Assembly (NCBI GenBank): GCA_021396245.1 | Contig: WNYE01000071.1 | Span: forward strand, 149,306 to 213,305 | Direction of reading: 5' to 3' | Length of the DNA stretch: 64,000 bases | Source: Sporothrix humicola | Lineage: Eukaryota > Ascomycota > Sordariomycetes > Ophiostomatales > Ophiostomataceae | Shown here: positions 60,079-64,000 of the stretch, one piece after another | Numbering within the stretch: position 1 is the first letter of the stretch | Layout: the number at the start of each line of letters is the position of its first letter | Notes under the pieces: model-generated | What the model was told of the DNA's origin: nothing | What the model saw: the letters and a program-made list of their open reading frames with translations, nothing else | The model's database searches: none | Translations under genes and position numbers: made by a program

Positions 60079-61582
60079 ATGGACAGCCCAAGCAAGACTC
60101 CCGGTGAGGAAGAAGAGGCCGACCTTTATGGTATGTTGAGCTCCGTATTCTAATTGACAATGCAGCGATTCCGAACTAAAACTATCTGACACTGCTACCT
60201 AGAACTCCTTGGTGTTGGAAAGACCGCGACAGCTGGCGAGATAAAGAAGGCCTATCGAAAGGTGAGTGCTTACGCAGCCATGGCTTCAAGTTGACGTCAT
60301 GTCTCCGGTTTACGCGATGAGTGGTGACGACTAACCAGGGCAATTACCACCAGGCCGCGTTGCAGCACCATCCCGATAAGGTCCCCGAGGACCAACGGGC
60401 AGAATCCGAAGTCAAGTTCAAAACAGTCACACAGGCATACGAAATTCTTCGTGACGATGAAAAGCGACAGCTCTACGACCAGTATGGCATGGCCGCTTTC
60501 GATCCATCGCGGGGCGGGCCCGGTGATGGTGGTGTCGATCTTAACGATATGCTGGCACAGATGTTCGGCATGAATGTCGGTGGCGCCGGTGCCGGTGGCC
60601 AGAGGCGCCCAAGAAGGGGTCGTGATGAGGAACAACAGTACAAGGTCACTCTGGAGGAACTTTACAAGGGGAAAACAGTCAAGTTTGCAGCAAACAAGCG
60701 AGTGATTTGCAGTCTGTGCAAAGGCTCGGGTGCAAAGGAGAAGGTGAAGCCACAGCAATGCGAACGTTGCAAGGGCGCAGGTGTGCGGGAGGCCTATCGC
60801 CAAGTCGGGCCTGGCCTGGTCCGCCAGGAGTTGCTGCCTTGCGATAATTGCGAGGGCACCGGCATGTTTTACAAGGAGAAGGATCGCTGCAAGAAGTGCA
60901 AGGGCAAGAGGACCGTCGAAGAAACAAAGGCACTGGAGATTTATATTCCCAGAGGGTCAATGCAGGGCCAACGCATAGTTCTTGAGGGTGAGGCCGATCA
61001 GTTTCCCGACCAGATACCAGGTGATATTGTCTTCACCTTGGTGGAGGAGGAGCACGACGTGTTTACTCGCGTGGGTGACGATCTTTCAGCTGAACTAGAC
61101 GTCACATTGGCTGAGGCCCTGACCGGTTTCTCTCGGGTTGTTCTGAAGCATCTCGATGGCAGAGGTATCCACATTGAACACCCTCGCGGGAAAATTCTGC
61201 AGCCTGCGGAGATTCTCAAGATCACGGGTGAGGGTATGCCGAGGAAACGTGGTGAGGAGAGAGGCGATCTTTACTTGAGCGTGAAGATTTCATTCCCCGA
61301 TGCTGGCTGGCTGCCAAATGACGATGCATATGAGACACTTCAGAAACTACTCCCTCCCCCGGCGCCTCTGATAACTGCAGATGAGGTCGATGAGGTGGAT
61401 TATGAGGCCGATGCTGATATTGAACAGGTGAGTATCCCTTCTCATACGTAGCCCCTTCTGAAACAGACATACTGACTTATTCTTAGATGGGTGGTCGGTC
61501 CGGCCATGGAAGACCCGGTATGGTTTGGGAAGATGAGGATGAGGATGACGAGCATGGTGGTCCCCAGTGCGCAACGCAGTAA
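60079..61582 (+). CDS. Class A J-domain co-chaperone with CaaX ending (Ydj1/Xdj1-like)
   Basis: Spliced as join(60079..60130, 60203..60261, 60354..61427, 61487..61582), 426 residues, starting MDSPSKTPGEEEEADLY. The J-domain spans about residues 14-80, with AYRKAALQHHPDK and the HPD triad at 43-45. A Gly-rich stretch with DLNDMLAQMFGMNVGG follows. The zinc-finger region has CSLCKGSG, CERCKGAG, CDNCEGTG and a fourth, degenerate CKKCKGKR. The substrate-binding beta domains contain GQRIVLEGEADQFPDQIPGDIVF. The last exon ends in CATQ, a CaaX-type farnesylation signal, as in yeast Ydj1 (CASQ). The protein should stimulate Hsp70 ATPase on cytosolic and organelle-surface membranes. Whether it is the Ydj1 or the Xdj1 orthologue cannot be settled here. 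Confidence 0.92.
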
Positions 61583-61689
61583 ATCAATCCGCCATTTTTC
61601 TCCGTAAGACATAAACATAAACGGTTAATATCGACCTTCGTTTTTCCACAATATACTGTCTTAAAAGCCTTTAATGTGTAAAACAATTT

Positions 61690-64000
61690 AACGATTTAAT
61701 ACAACAAGTCGGACATACAACGTAAAAACTTATATATTTTATTTCAATTAACGTATAATAAGAAAATGGGGTAACCGTAAGGATGGCTCGGTGAAGATAA
61801 AAATAAAGAAGAACAAAAGGAGAAAACAATATATGCCTACGATTAGTAAACTTTCACTTGTCGATCAGTCTAAACTTTTTTAAGTAAAGTGAAATCGTTT
61901 TTACTTATATAAAAGGTTGCTCGGTGGAAGCCGTCTTTATTTAGTATAATTTAAAGTAAAAAGTTTTTATTTAAACTTATTAAAGATACAGTTTTTTATT
62001 TTATAAGTGATTTTTTAATAATTAATTTTTAAAAAAGTTTTAAAGTAATTAAACGAAAAGTTTTTATAAAAGGGTTTAAACGTAAGTTTTAATAATTAAG
62101 TTTTTTTACGAGTATATAATTAAGTAAGTTTTTTTTTACGAATTTTTTTATATTATTTTTTTTTAATAATATTATTTTAATATTATTATTTAAAATAACT
62201 AGTGTTATATAAACGATCGGTTAACGTCGAAAAGTGGTTAAGTTTATACGGTAACTTAATTTTTTAATATATTTTTTTTAAAGACTTTTTATAAATAAAA
62301 TTTAAATTTTAACGGTCGTTTCGTCGGTAATATAATAATAAAAAGTTAATTAACCCGTTGTTTTCGCGGTATTATTCGTAATTACGAGTAATAATTTAGT
62401 TTATTATTACTTAATCGTTATAATATTAATTAAAAGTTACTCTTAATTTATTATTAATCGTTATTAATAATTTATTATTAACGTTTTTTTATTTTTAATT
62501 ATTATATTATTAAGTTTTTAAACGTTCCGTATTATTATTAAATAATATTTTTTTAATTAGTTAACGTTTAATCGTAAGTAAATTACTTAATTTAATATAA
62601 CTTTATTTATAATTATTATTATTTACGATTATTTACGGTATACGAAATAACGAAGTGGTAAAAAAAAAATAACGTTAACGAGTTAACGTAAGTTTATTAT
62701 TTTTTTTAAAAAATTAACGTTTCGTTACCGTTTTATTTTCGATCGGTATACGACGATAAAGTATAATTTTTATTAAAATTTACTTTTAATAAGTTTTTTT
62801 ATTATTATTTTATTAATAATAATATTAATCGTTTTTAAATTACGAAACTTTAACGATACGTTATTAAAAAAATTAACACCGTTTATAAAAGTATATTATT
62901 TCGATCGGTTTACCGTTTTTTTATTTTTTATTTTTTTTAATAACTTTTTCGAAAATTATTTATAATAACTTTTAACTTTTACGTTTTTTTATATACCGTC
63001 GTTAATATAAATAATTTTAAGTTTAATATCGACGGTAAATATACCGTCGAAATTATATTTTTTTCGTTTAAATTTAATATAAAAGAAAGTAAATATATAA
63101 CGGTACACTTAAGGATATATTAAGTAAAGAAAAGTAAAAATAAAAAATAATATTACCGAAATAGTCAAAGGTATAAAGTTAAGTGTACGTAAAAACAAAG
63201 ATTGATTTTTGTTTTTTTTTTAAAGTAAGAAGAGAGAGAGCCTAGCCTTTTATAAACGAGGCCCTTTTTTGGTTTTTTATATTTATATTTATCGAGGTTA
63301 TATAAAAAAAGAAAAGAAGAGTTTTAAAGAGACTCTCGGGACCTTTTAACTTCGGTTAAGGTAATAAATATGTTGTGAGTTATTAAGGAGACCGGGTTTT
63401 TTTTAAGTGACGAGGTTGAAAGGTTTTTTAAGGGATTTTGGTATAATAATTATTATTTTTTTTAACGATATTATTTTTAATATCGTTTATGGTAAGTTGT
63501 TTATTAAAAAACTTAATAAGAAAAAAAGTTAACCGGTGGTTCGTTATATAGTTTTTTACTTAAACTTTTTAAGGAGGAAAAAGGGTAGTTTTTGTTTAAA
63601 CTTTTAATTAGTTAGAAAATGTATAATAATATAATTCCGAAAACGGAAAAAAATTATATTGTAATAGTTAACTATAAAGGTGGTGATTTTATAAGTTTTT
63701 TCGTTTTTTTTATTTTAAAATAAAAACAACTGATAAAAAAAAATTTAATAAATTCGTTAGTTTTTTTTTTATTAGTTTAAATTTTATTAATAATTTTTAA
63801 ATTAAAGAAAGAAAAGTAAAAAATAAAAGGCACCACCGTTTATAAATAATAAAAAAAAATAAAAACGAAAAGTATAATTAAGTTTATTTTTAAAAGTTTT
63901 TATTAATTTACAAAGGTTATTAATTTTTAAAAAAAAGTATAAAACGTATCGTTATAGTTTTTTTAAAACTTTTTTTTTTTTTTTATAAACTTTTATAATT
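61690..64000. repeat. AT-rich, RIP-like non-coding tract (runs off window end)
   Basis: From about 61690 the sequence becomes extremely AT-rich and lacks any coding frame of note. By hand count, 62221-62460 contains no CpA and two TpG, but about 14 CpG. Loss of CpA and TpG with excess TpA is the signature of repeat-induced point mutation in ascomycetes. It is probably an old mutated transposon or subtelomeric/centromeric repeat. The original element cannot be recognised and its far end is outside the window. A slightly less biased patch lies at about 63190-63430. Confidence 0.8.

Noticed and set aside
1..64000. Secondary-metabolite cluster, CRISPR array, or virus-like insertion
   Set aside because: No synthase, transporter-regulator cluster, repeat-spacer array or viral gene is visible; the genes are unrelated housekeeping functions.

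Overview
The window is nuclear DNA of a filamentous ascomycete (Pezizomycotina, most likely Sordariomycetes). The evidence is intron-poor genes with short introns (about 50-225 nt) carrying GTANGT-type donors and CTAAC-type branch sites, a set of recognisable fungal housekeeping proteins, and an AT-rich tail depleted of CpA and TpG, as expected from repeat-induced point mutation (RIP). The species cannot be named from the sequence. All splice junctions below were joined by hand and checked for reading phase; none is backed by transcript data.

Layout. 0.9-5.1 kb: a long ADF-H actin-binding protein (minus). 7.6-9.6 kb: a Ptc1-like PP2C phosphatase (minus). 11.4-12.3 kb: the ESCRT-III subunit VPS2/DID4 (minus), divergent from the mitofusin FZO1 (13.2-16.1 kb, plus). 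FZO1 converges on TOM22 (16.8-17.4 kb, minus). 18.3-21.6 kb: an NHA1-type Na+/H+ antiporter (minus). 24.8-27.6 kb: PIF1 helicase (plus). 28.3-30.9 kb: the decapping enhancer EDC3 (plus), converging on a HAM1-like protein (31.3-34.0 kb, minus). 35.4-38.6 kb: DNA ligase IV (plus), converging on uracil phosphoribosyltransferase (38.8-39.5 kb, minus). 40.7-44.0 kb: NAD-dependent glutamate dehydrogenase (minus). 48.7-50.2 kb: kynureninase (plus). 51.0-53.5 kb: a secreted GH78 alpha-L-rhamnosidase-type enzyme (plus), converging on ribosomal protein L32 (53.9-54.7 kb, minus). 55.7-57.0 kb: the COP9 signalosome protease CSN5 (plus), converging on mitochondrial glutamyl-tRNA synthetase (57.2-59.4 kb, minus). 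60.1-61.6 kb: a class A J-protein with a CaaX ending (plus). From about 61.7 kb to the end there is an AT-rich tract with no coding capacity that looks like RIP-mutated repeat DNA.

The genes do not form a pathway cluster. Several act on mitochondria (FZO1, TOM22, MSE1, possibly one PIF1 isoform) and two on genome maintenance (PIF1, LIG4); this looks like ordinary scattering. I found no CRISPR array, no convincing tRNA or rRNA gene, no intact transposon and no secondary-metabolite cluster. The least explained sequence is outside the genes: short palindromes built on TACGGAGTA and GTACGWCGTAC recur in many intergenic regions, and the RIP-like tail starts abruptly after the J-protein gene. I saw no clear undescribed multi-gene system.
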